Assembly (NCBI GenBank): GCA_029168955.1
Contig: JAPDOI010000139.1
Location: forward strand, 1,014,501-1,078,500
DNA from: Aplectana chamaeleonis
Lineage: Eukaryota; Nematoda; Chromadorea; Rhabditida; Cosmocercidae
Reading direction: 5' to 3'
Length of the DNA stretch: 64,000 nt
Positions 47,201 to 57,603 of this stretch are shown here, piece after piece. The notes beneath the pieces were generated by a model. The model was not told the DNA's origin. It searched no databases and saw only the letters and a program-made list of their open reading frames with translations. How positions within the stretch are numbered: position 1 is the stretch's first letter; every line of letters begins with the position of its first letter. Made by a program: the position numbers and the translations under genes.

Positions 47201-50200
47201 GACGTCATCAGGGTGTCATCTAAAGTACATAGGGCATCTGATGACGTCATCAGGGTGTCATCCAAAGTACATAGGGCATCTGATGACGTCATCAGGGTGT
47301 TATCGAAAATACATAGGGCATCTGATGACGTCATCAGGGTGTCATGCAAAGTACATAGGGCATCTGATGACGTCATCAGGATGTCATGTAAAGTACATAG
47401 GGCATCTGATGACGTCATCAGGGTGTCATCTAAAGTACATAGGGCATCTGATGACGTCATCAGGATGTCATGTAAAGTACATAGGGCATCTGATGACGTC
47501 ATCAGGGTGTCATCTAAAGTACATAGGGCATCTGATGACGTCATCAGGGTGTCATGTAAAGTACATAGGGCATCTGATGACGTCATCAGGATGTCATGTA
47601 AAGTACATAGGGCATCTGATGACGTCATCAGGGTGTCATGTAAAGTGCATAGGGCATCTGATGACGTCATCAGGGTGTCATCTAAAGTACATAGGGCATC
47701 TGATGACGTCATCAGGATGTCATGTAAAGTACATAGGGCATCTGATGACGTCATCAGGATGTCATGTAAAGTACATAGGGCATCTGATGACGTCATCAGG
47801 GTGTCATGCAAAGTACATAGGGCATCTGATGACGTCATCAGGGTGTCATGTAAAGTGCATAGGGCATCTGATGACGTCATCAGGATGTCATGTAAAGTAC
47901 ATAGGGCATCTGATGACGTCATCAGGGTGTCATGCAAAGCACATAGGGCATCTGATGACGTTATCAGGGTGTCATGTAAAGTGCATAGGGCATCTGATGA
48001 CGTCATCAGGATGTCATTTAAAGTACATAGGGCATCTGATGACGTCATCAGGGTGTCATGCAAAGCACATAGGGCATCTGATGGCGTCATCAGGGTGTCA
48101 TGTAAAGTACATAGGGCATCTGATGACGTCATCAGGGTGTCATCTAAAGTACATAGGGCATCTGATGACGTCATAAGGGTGTTATCGAAAATACATAGGG
48201 CATCTGATGACGTCATCAGGATGTCATGTAAAGTACATAGGGCATCTGATGACGTCATCAGGGTGTCATCTAAAGTACATAGGGCATCTGATGACGTCGT
48301 TAGGGTGTCATCTTGAGTACATAGGGCATCTGATGACTTCATCATGGTGTCATGTAAAGTACATAGGGCATCTGATGACGTCATCAGGATGTCATGTAAA
48401 GTACATAGGGCATCTGATGACGTCATCAGGGTGTCATCTAAAGTACATAGGGCATCTGATGACGTCATCAGGATGTCATGTAAAGTACATAGGGCATCTG
48501 ATGACGTCATCAGGGTGTCATGTAAAGTGCATAGGGCATCTGATGACGTCATCAGGGTGTCATCTAAAGTACATAGGGCATCTGATGACGTCGTTAGGGT
48601 GTCATCTTGAGTACATAGGGCATCTGATGACTTCATCATGGTGTCATGTAAAGTACATAGGGCATCTGATGACGTCATCAGGATGTCATGTAAAGTACAT
48701 AGGGCATCTGATGACGTCATCAGGGTGTCATGTAAAGTGCATAGGGCATCTGATGACGTCATCAGGGTGTCATCTAAAGTATAGGGCATCTGATGACGTC
48801 ATTAGGATGTCATGTAAAGTACATAGGGCATCTGATGACGTCATCAGGATGTCATGTAAAGTACATAGGGCATCTGATGACGTCATCAGGGTGTCATGCA
48901 AAGTACATAGGGCATCTGATGACGTCATCAGGGTGTCATGTAAAGTGCATAGGGCATCTGATGACGTCATCAGGGTGTCATGTAAAGTACATAGGGCATC
49001 TGATGACGTCATCAGGGTGTCATGCAAAGTACATAGGGCATCTGATGACGTCATCAGGGTGTCATGTAAAGTACATGGGGCATCTAATGACGTCATCAGG
49101 GTGTCATCTAAAGTACATAGGGCATCTGATGACGTCATCAGGGTGTTATCGAAAATACATAGGGCATCTGATGACGTCATCAGGGTGTTATCGAAAATAC
49201 ATAGGGCATCTGATGACGTCATCAGGGTGTCATATAAAGTACATAGGGCATCTGATGACGTCATCAGGGTGTCATGTAAAGTACATAGGGCATCTGATGA
49301 CGTCATCAGGATGTCATGTAAAGTACATAGGGCATCTGATGACGTCATCAGGGTGTCATGCAAAGTACATAGGGCATCTGATGACGTTATCAGGGTGTCA
49401 TGTAAAGTGCATAGGGCATCTGATGACGTCATCAGGATGTCATGTAAAGTACATAGGGCATCTGATGACGTCATCAGGGTGTCATGCAAAGCACATAGGG
49501 CATCTGATGACGTCATCAGGGTGTCATGTAAAGTACATAGGGCATCTGATGACGTCATCAGGGTGTCATCTAAAGTACATAGGGCATCTGATGACGTCAT
49601 AAGGGTGTTATCGAAAATACATAGGGCATCTGATGACGTCATAAGGGTGTTATCGAAAATACATAGGGCATCTGATGACGTCATCAGGATGTCATGTAAA
49701 GTACATAGGGCATCTGATGACGTCATCAGGGTGTCATGTAAAGTACATAGGGCATCTGATGACGTCATCAGGGTGTCATCTAAAGTACATAGGGCATCTG
49801 ATGACGTCATAAGGGTGTTATCGAAAATACATAGGGCATCTGATGACGTCATAAGGGTGTTATCGAAAATACATAGGGCATCTGATGACGTCATCAGGAT
49901 GTCATGTAAAGTACATAGGGCATCTGATGACGTCATCAGGGTGTCATGTAAAGTACATAGGGCATCTGATGACGTCATCAGGGTGTCATCTAAAGTACAT
50001 AGGGCATCTGATGACGTCATAAGGGTGTTATCGAAAATACATAGGGCATCTGATGACGTCATAAGGGTGTTATCGAAAATACATAGGGCATCTGATGACG
50101 TCATCGGGATGTCATGTAAAGTACATAGGGCATCTGATGACGTCATCAGGGTGTCATGCAAAGCACATAGGGCATCTGATGACGTCATCAGGGTGTCATC

Positions 50201-50625
50201 TAAAGTATAGGGCATCTGATCACGTCATTAGGATGTCATGTAAAGTACATAGGGCATCTGATGACGTCATAAGGGTGTTATCGAAAATACATAGGGCATC
50301 TGATGACGTCATCAGGGTGTCATGCAAAGTACATAGGGCATCTGATGACGTCATCAGGATGTCATGTAAAGTACATAGGGCATCTGATGACGTCATCAAG
50401 GTATCATCTAAAGTACATAGGGCATCTGATGACGTCATTAGGATGTCATGTAAAGTACATAGGGCATCTGATGACGTCGTTAGGGTGTCATCTTGAGTAC
50501 ATAGGGCATCTGATGACTTCATCATGGTGTCATGTAAAGTACACAGGGCATCTGATGACGTCATCAGGATGTCATGTAAAGTACATAGGGCATCTGATGA
50601 CGTCATCAGGACGTCGTGGAAAGTG
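38243..50625. repeat. 12.4-kb satellite of 42-bp units with CRE palindrome
   Basis: The unit is AGGGCATCTGATGACGTCAT, then CAGGGTGTCATGTAAAGTAC, then AT. First and last cores lie at 38255 and 50595. That distance equals 294 periods of 42 bp minus 8, matching the four units I see shortened by 2 bp (near 38620, 38910, 48778, 50205). The array thus has about 295 units. Each core is the perfect palindrome CTGATGACGTCATCAG, containing the CRE octamer TGACGTCA. The tail varies among a few forms (TCATGTAAAG, TCATGCAAAG, TCATCTAAAG, TTATCGAAAAT, GGATGTC). Because 42 is divisible by 3 and the unit lacks stops in several frames, reading frames of up to 3083 codons appear on both strands; these are not genes. 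Confidence 0.98.
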
Positions 50626-50755
50626 AGTAGCGCTTAATTCGTAGCGTGCGCAACAAGTTTGTTGCTTACTGATTATTATAGCAATCCATGCTATTTGAAA
50701 AATATTGAAGATTTTTTCATAGACATTACTTTGTAATATCAATAAAAAGTGAACA
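50626..50755. other. Array exit with a 145-bp-unit remnant
   Basis: AACAAGTTTGTTGCTTACTG (50650-50670) resembles part of the 145-bp unit (AACAAGTTTGTTACTTACTG) that precedes the array. The last satellite unit (AGGACGTCGTGGAAAGTG) resembles array 1 rather than array 2. Confidence 0.6.
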
Positions 50756-51195
50756 ATTCTATCAAAAAGGGGTCTTCCAAGCGAAAGAGGTTTGGTTGGC
50801 GTCAGAAACGTTCTAACAAAAAGAGAACAATAGGCAAGTAGATTGAGGAGAGTCTACCAAAAATGAACAATATTCTCTGAGAGTAATTTCCTTGGTGAAC
50901 ACTTCTTAACAGCAAAAACAAACCGTCACGGAAGCTTTCTGTGGTTCCAATAATGGTCTTGATTACGCAAGAACCGTTTAAACGTATGTGCATGTAAACC
51001 TAACTCTTACCATCAGAATAAAAGATGACGTCGCAAAGAAAAGAAGTGTTCACCAAGAAAATTACTCTCAGAGAATATTGTTCATTTTTGGTAGACTCTC
51101 CTCAATCTACTTACCTATTGTTCTCTTTTTGTTAGAACGTTTCTGACGCCAACCAAACCTCTTTCGCTTGGAAGACCCCTTTTTGGTAGAATAAA
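50756..51195. mobile_element. Foldback element with 150-bp arms
   Basis: 50756-50910 is the reverse complement of about 51046-51195 (GGGGTCTTCCAAGCGAAAGA against TCTTTCGCTTGGAAGACCCC). The loop is about 135 bp. A half copy is at 23385-23590. No coding capacity. Confidence 0.9.
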
Positions 51196-51805
51196 ATGTT
51201 TAGTGGTTATTGTTATTGATTGTTGTTTACTATTTACGAAATTTGAAATTTCATTTAGGCACACCCCTGTATGGGAAGCTCCCGCGGGCAACGCGCCACA
51301 GCCCAGTCCATCCGGAAAAGAGCAGTAAGCCGGAGGTTAGGAATGTGAGGTAGAAGCGGCACCACATTGAAAAGTGATTAGATGGATGACGTCGCGATGA
51401 TAAGCCTTTTCACCAAACGGCAACTGTCGCACGCCCTCTGGAAGCCGTGTTCACCGATAGACAATCTTTAGAGTACCTTTTAACCAAATTTTAACAAAGA
51501 CTGCCGTTTTGAGCAAATAGATCGGTTGAATACTGAAACGCTCACCTTCCACCTGAAGAGCAAGCGATGGAACGCAAAAAATGTAGATGTAGCTATGTGA
51601 AATGTGTAGGTGACAGTCATTTAGGCAAACTCTCAATACCGTTGCCGAATCAGCCACGACTACCAACAGTATCCGAATCCAATATAGCGCTTGTTACTGA
51701 AAAAAAAACTCTCACACACTTACAAGGGACGACCCCCGGGGGAGGAGACGTCCTGCAAAAAGTTCTTCTGAGAGTTGTGGGGGATGGATAGAGTAACAAT
51801 AATCT
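51196..51805. other. No recognisable gene; dispersed repeat at 51717-51800
   Basis: 51717-51800 is repeated in inverted orientation at 61437-61525 (GGGGGAGGAGACGTCCTGCA). The rest is unassigned. Confidence 0.6.
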
Positions 51806-52086
51806 ACTGTGGTTATCTGGACCAAATTCCGGCCCGCAACTGCGTCTCGACACGCTTTGCAGCCGGACGCGCTCGAGTCAGTCGGGTTTCCAGCGCCAAA
51901 GCCGACTCGATGTGACCTTTTTATACACTTTTCTCCAATTTTCCTTAGTTTCCAGTATCCAGAACCCACCTAGAGTCAACGGATTGGCGGCTGCGGCGCT
52001 GGAAGCTCTTCTGACTCGGGAGCGTGCGGCCGCAAAGCGTGTCGAGACGCAATTGCGGACCGGAATTTGGGCCAGATAAGCACAGT
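51806..52086. mobile_element. MITE with about 70-bp TIRs, copy 1
   Basis: Left AATTCCGGCCCGCAACTGCG then TCTCGACACGCTTTGC. Right GCAAAGCGTGTCGAGACGCA then ATTGCGGACCGGAATTTGGG. 281 bp, non-coding. The second copy, 61559-61833, is closely related in the same orientation. Confidence 0.85.
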
Positions 52087-53302
52087 ATGTGCGGTTTTTC
52101 CTAAGAGCCATCCGGTAGAGCTAAAAATTGGAAAAACATGAAAAATTAGCGGACGCATTCTCATCAAACGTCCACCATGGCTGTGCTTTCGGTTTTCAGA
52201 AGCGAAAACTGGCTGGCTACAATATCTAACACCCATCTACCTCAATATGCTTTATTTTGATCATTATGGAGAGAAAAAGTTTTCAACTTTTTTCTCGCCA
52301 TATACTCGCTCACTCACCCTCGAACTCCAAGCAGGGTTCGGCATGAGGTGTGGACAAGGCTAAATTTTTTCAGACCCCCCCCCCTCTAAAAGCAAACTTT
52401 CAGCGATTTTCTCAGACCCCTCCCAGAAGCGTTAATAGGTCGTTTTTGGCGATTTTCTCGGACCTCCTCCCAGGAGTGTTAAATGTTTGTTTTTGTAGTA
52501 AAATTGAAATAAAAGGAACAATTTATTTCAAAAGATGTATAACTTGAAGAAGAACAACCATTTCAAAAAAAAGACATGAACATTGAAATAGATCAAGGAC
52601 GAGGTTTTTCTTGACGGATTACATGAAGTTGCCTGCGTTTTTGAAAAACTTAGCTAAAGTAAGGGTTTTGATCTTAGTGAAGGCTCTCTTAATGTTGAAT
52701 ATAAGACACATAGGTTTGAACGTGTATCCAGAATTTATGAATGATTCCGGGTAGGAAGCTAAGGTATATATGTGGTGGAAAAGAAGCGCGGAGAAGATGA
52801 AGTGATTGGCTAAGGTCAAGAATACGGGATGTCTCGAAGAAATAAATGTGTTTTCAAATCAATATGAGTTCGTAAATTCACTTCGCAAGTCCAAGAAGAA
52901 CAGGTCACTTCAGATGAATGGACTTCTGGTTCGAAAGAGCGTCATTCGAGCTGGCTACGTTTCGAATTTTATTCTCCGAAACCCACTCATACACGAAACA
53001 CACGACACGGGTTCGACCCCGCAAGGTGCTTAATTTTCGGAAAACATTAGACCTCATTTTTTTGCAAAGTAAGGGCCACGAAAATAAGATATTCGAGTCG
53101 AGAGTGGTAGATTTACCCTATATACAAACTTTCAGCCTCTAAGATGGACGCTGAAAGGCACTTCTCTGTGTGCCCTCACACTTTTCTCAGGTGTGGTCCC
53201 GCTGGAAAGGGGCATTTTTGAAAGTTAGGTGTCATGAGAGCAAGATATTTGAGTCCAGCGTAACCGATTTACCCTGTTTACACACTTTCACCATCCAACA
53301 TA

Positions 53303-53447
53303 ACATCGGCATGGATCCTGAAGAGACTTTGCGTTCCCTATTGGAGGTTAGCGTAAACTCGGTGCGCCTATGTTACAGCATATGGCACCGAGTTTGCGCC
53401 AACCTTCAACAGTGAACGCGAAGTCTCTTCCGGATCCACGCCGGCGT
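53303..53447. mobile_element. 145-bp hairpin MITE inserted at TA
   Basis: Ends ACATCGGCATGGATCC and GGATCCACGCCGGCGT, flanked by TA on both sides. The opposite arm of the 8.3-kb element has the uninterrupted sequence CCAACATAGATGCTG at 59740-59760 (reverse complement). This shows the pre-insertion site directly. TA duplication fits a Tc1/mariner-type MITE. Confidence 0.9.
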
Positions 53448-53689
53448 TAGATGCTGAACACCGCTACAGTGCGAGGCCTCACACTTTTCTCAGGTGTAGT
53501 CCAGCCGGAAGTCGTCAATTTCGAAATTTAGGGGTGACGAGAGTAGGATATTAGAGTCCAGCGTGGTCGATTTACCCTGCATGCAATCTTTTACCGTCTC
53601 CTCAGGCAAACTGGGGATCGGAACCGCGTCCGACGGCCGTCGGAGCGGTCGAGGACGTCGGCTCCGACAGCCAAAGTGGGCGGAGTCGT

Positions 53690-54010
53690 TCCCCCTGCTG
53701 CTGCCTTCAATGCCCCCGCAGCCGCGTTCGGTGCCCCTGCTCCGGCACTTTTAACACGCCCCTGCTGCTGCCTTTGGTGCCCCTGCTCCAGCCCTTTCAA
53801 AGCCCCCCTGCAGCCGTGTTCGGTGCCTCTGCTCCAGCCCTTTTAAGGTGCCCCTGCAGCTGTGTTCGATGCCCCTGCTCCGGCACTTTTAAGGTGCCCC
53901 TACTCCAACCCTTTCAAAACGTCCCTGCTACCGCTCTCGGTGCCATTGCTCCGGGCTTTCAAGATGCCTCTGTTGCTTCCATTTATGGCCCTTCTCGGGC
54001 TCTTTTAACA
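53690..54010. repeat. GTGCCCCTGCTCC minisatellite
   Basis: About ten diverged units of about 29 bp containing GTGCCCCTGCTCCAGCCCTT. Open frames here reflect the repeat. Confidence 0.75.
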
Positions 54011-55671
54011 ACACGGCTGTTTTCAAAGTCCCTAATCATGTGAGGGAAAACCATACATTGTAATAAAAAACGAAAAAAGTTTCAAATAAAATTTTATTTA
54101 TCTTTTCAAAGCGTAAGCACCAACGTCGACACGAAAACTAATTGTAGCATCATTCATTCAAGGTGACTCGTAACTCATTCATAGCGAATGTAGCGTGTTT
54201 CGGCGTACAATCTTCTCCTCATCGTATCTTCGACCTTGCACATTCCGTTGAGGAACTTGCGCATCTGAAATAATGCAAAAATATTCGATTGCCATGTAGC
54301 ACTAATGAATCTTCTCGACTCAAAATGGGGAAATTGTCGGGAAGAGTTGACTGTTTCCGTATTTTCCAAAGAAATATACGACAGTTCATTTACATGATGA
54401 TGTTCTCCTCGTCGCTTTATTAGAAAATTCCAGAACTAGTTTCGAGAGTGGGAGGAGTCAAAGGATAATCTCACATCCATTCGAGATTTTCTCTCAGCTA
54501 GGGCACCGACCCCTCAGTAAAAATTAGAGAACACTCTGCATATAATTTACGAATCATAGAAACCGCGGGTCCAAAACCTATGGCGAAAAAATGGAGACTG
54601 GCTCCCTTAACCTCTCAATCGTCGGATTAAGAGCCGAAATTCTATTTCCTACTGCAGCTTGGTTGTTGTTAAATTGTGTGATAGGGTGCGATTGTAAAAC
54701 TTAGGGCATAAACTGAGCTGCATGCGTAGAGTTGAGCTCAATGTCACACTTGCATTAGGCATCTTTCGCAGTCATCACCACAAGCGCAGCACGCGCGCGA
54801 CGCGCGCGACGGGCGGTGGACTATAAAACTGCATGCGCGGGCTGCGCGTGCCGCCTATTCAGCCCCGCCATAGCGGCACCGCCGAAGCAGTCGTGACGGT
54901 TTCAACGTTCGAATCAATACTAGCGTCTCAGTTTAGGTCCACTCCAACATAAGTAATTTTAGGCCTATCCTACGCCACAGTATACGGAAATGCAAGCCAG
55001 GAATCTCTGTGTATGTCGCCTTTGCGATGCAGCCAGAGATTTCATGTTTTCCGCGCGTCCCGCAGTGGGAAAAGTTTCATAGTACACTGCTCATCCCGCG
55101 CTTGCGGTCAGCACTGCGGAAGATGCCTTAAATATACGCTTTAAATGATATCGATTCTATGACACAACTCGAAGATTCGGAGCTGGAAGTATAGGAAATT
55201 CACAGAAAAATCGAAGCAAACTGAATGAAAAAATAAATGACGCATTGTTTTTTATGGAATGAAAGTGGATGAGTTACATCACAGCATGCCCGGGACAAAA
55301 CGGGGGGGGGAAGTGACAAAACGCTTGAACTAGCTAATCCAGTACTGCTACAGCTTATATTGGAAAGTTTACTTCGTGGGAAGCTTCAAAAACTTGCTAA
55401 AGTGACCGTATTCAAACGATCAGTCTGGACGAGTTTGTTTTGGGGGGGTGGTGGGGGTGGGATTGGCTAAGCTCAGGGCTGAGTCACCAAAATTTTTGAT
55501 TTGATATTGCTCAAATTCAGTAGTGTTTACTCGTTCATGACGCTTCAAAAGTATATTTGTACAGTCGAACACGAATGTTATAGTCAGTATACTGTCCACT
55601 TATCTAGCCGACATTCTCGAAGACATGGGGCTTGAGGAGAATTTAAATAATGCTTTGAGGATGCTTCCAGA
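54011..55671. other. No recognisable gene
   Basis: Contains a CGCG-dense patch at 54780-54850 with TATAAAA downstream, and a short run of G at 55300. Nothing is supported as a promoter or exon. Confidence 0.5.
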
Positions 55672-55819
55672 TATCGTCCATCACTGGATGAGGGATCGCC
55701 GCGACGCTGCTTGGCGGGGAAAATTGCGCGATCAACAGCCACTCTCCCTTCGTTTTCCCGCGCGCAATTTTTCCCGCCAAGCAGCGTCGCGGCGATCCCT
55801 CATCCAGTGATGGACGATA
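55672..55819. mobile_element. Hairpin element with 59-bp arms
   Basis: TATCGTCCATCACTGGATGA is mirrored by TCATCCAGTGATGGACGATA. The arms share GCGACGCTGCTTGGCGGG. The loop is about 30 bp. Confidence 0.9.
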
Positions 55820-55986
55820 GATTGTGGAATTTGACGAAGGAATATTTACTTTTATTAACCAGTACGAACTGCTTGCCTGCACTGACTCCAAAATTTCGAA
55901 AAATGCGAAAGTCGCCCCCATTGGAGAGATTTCGCGAACCCGTTCTGGTGCTATGGACTAGCAGTTATGGGTTCAAGCGTTCCATA

Positions 55987-56110
55987 GGCCGGGATCATAC
56001 TTACCGCGACTAGCGACGGCGACAGTGCATATCGGGCTTATTGATTTTCAGTCGATATTGCTGGTAAACACTGCGTCGCGTCGCTCGTCGCTGGAAGTAT
56101 GATTCCGGCC
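55987..56110. mobile_element. Short MITE, GGCCGG-AAGTATGAT family, copy 2
   Basis: Left GGCCGGGATCATACTT and right AAGTATGATTCCGGCC, with ATA on both flanks as a possible 3-bp duplication. The subterminal GCGACTAGCGACG and CGTCGCTCGTCGC also pair. Confidence 0.8.
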
Positions 56111-56864
56111 ATACACTTGATGAGTATGGTATAAAGAAGAGAACGAGAGGCATTCAAACTTTTTCGCGCCCGTCTTCCTCTAAATTTTGAGGACAAATTT
56201 GAACCAGGTCGAGCATTTTCGAGAAGAAGTTGAACCTGTTAGATAGAGGACGAGTTATGTTTTCGAATGGTATACCACACCTGGTGGAAGGATCACAGAC
56301 GGACAAAGGACACTTTACTGAGTATTATTGGGTGCAGAACTTCCCAGCTAAAGACATACTGAGTGGAAAATCGAGAGGATTGTTGAGTGCGCAAAATTTA
56401 GTCAGAAATATGGGAGAAACTTTTCACCGTTGTGAATGATGATGGAGACGCTTCTGATCCACACCAGTTTCAACGGCAATTGTTCCTTGAAAGCGGAATT
56501 TCCGTCAGCAAAAATTGCGCTCTTCCAGGACGACAAGAATTCCTGAAAACAAAACCGTTTCTAAGGTTGCATAAGTTTTGAATACCTCTCACAACGGACT
56601 GTGAAGGGTATCTCGACCCCACTCTGATTTCATTCTAGTGCAAATTCGGCTCAAACGCAGCGTTCGTGATCAAAATTATCATTGAGCTCTACAGTGAATT
56701 GGAAGACGAAAAGGAATTTCGGATCTTGTTGTTAGTGTCGCGAGAGCGGCACAAAACGAGCCAGGAATGGTCAAAATAAGATTGCAAACGGGTTTTTATA
56801 TCTTCGAAACGCCTCAAAGCCCTTTTTTGCCCGCTCGACGTGAACAAATGAAAACTTGAGAATG

Positions 56865-57603
56865 TACTCTGCCAACGCGTAGCTAGATGCCTCCGAGGGC
56901 GCGGCCTGAAACGCCGCCCCATTCCATGTAGCGGTAAACTACCGGTTTTGGCCACGATAGCTAAAACCCGCATATTCTTGTGTCGAGGCTACAAGGGTGC
57001 AACCTTCACGCGTATTTTATGTAAAAACGAAGGCTAAATTCGATACATTGATCTCTCTGACGCTAAGCCCGTATATTCTCGCTATAATTTTGTAGCGAGA
57101 ATCTACGGATTTAGCGACAGCATGTGTTGAAATGCAATTTCAAACCCGCGTTGGTTACGCGGAACGCAGGGATGCGGTTCGAACAGTGTTGGCACAGTCA
57201 ACCCACGGATAACTTGACACTCTGTGGGTGGTCGTGGAGAGTGACCCCATGTCGCTCTCTGGAAGACCTTGCTAGGGATAATTTTGGCCGCTGGGATGCT
57301 GCAGGCCGTGGGGAAGGAACGGCAATGCGCTCGATCGCAGCGGGATCGCCTTTCTAGTACGGATCAAGACTGGGTGGGTCGATCGACCGAGTGCTGCAAC
57401 GAGAATAAGCGTAGAATATGGTGCTGTAGCGAGAATTTACGTAGAATTAGCGGGCGCTGTAGCTAAAATTTCACCAAATGAGGCTAAACTTCCGTAACTT
57501 ACGTAAATTCTCTCTTAAAGTGTCAAAGTCAGACTAGATGCCTCCGAAACCCTGGGCATTTCTGGTTTCCGTGGGAGGCATCTAGCTACGCGTTGGCGGA
57601 GTA
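56865..57603. mobile_element. 739-bp TIR element
   Basis: The 30-bp TIRs begin TACTCTGCCAACGCGTAGCT and end with its complement AGCTACGCGTTGGCGGAGTA. It contains a smaller hairpin at 57062-57113 (CTCGCTATA with TAGCGAGAAT). No coding region recognised. Confidence 0.75.

Noticed and set aside
38243..50625. CRISPR array
   Set aside because: The repeats are directly tandem without unique spacers, no cas genes are present, and the context is eukaryotic.
38196..50626. Very long open reading frames (up to 3083, 1404, 1235 and 1199 codons) on both strands
   Set aside because: They are the 42-bp repeat read in frames without stops. The same DNA is open in several frames on both strands, every protein is a 14-residue repeat, and frames change only at the four 40-bp units. 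There is no start context, domain or codon bias.
54780..54900. CpG-rich patch with TATAAAA as a promoter
   Set aside because: No gene follows, the match is short, and the region lies inside a mobile-element interior.
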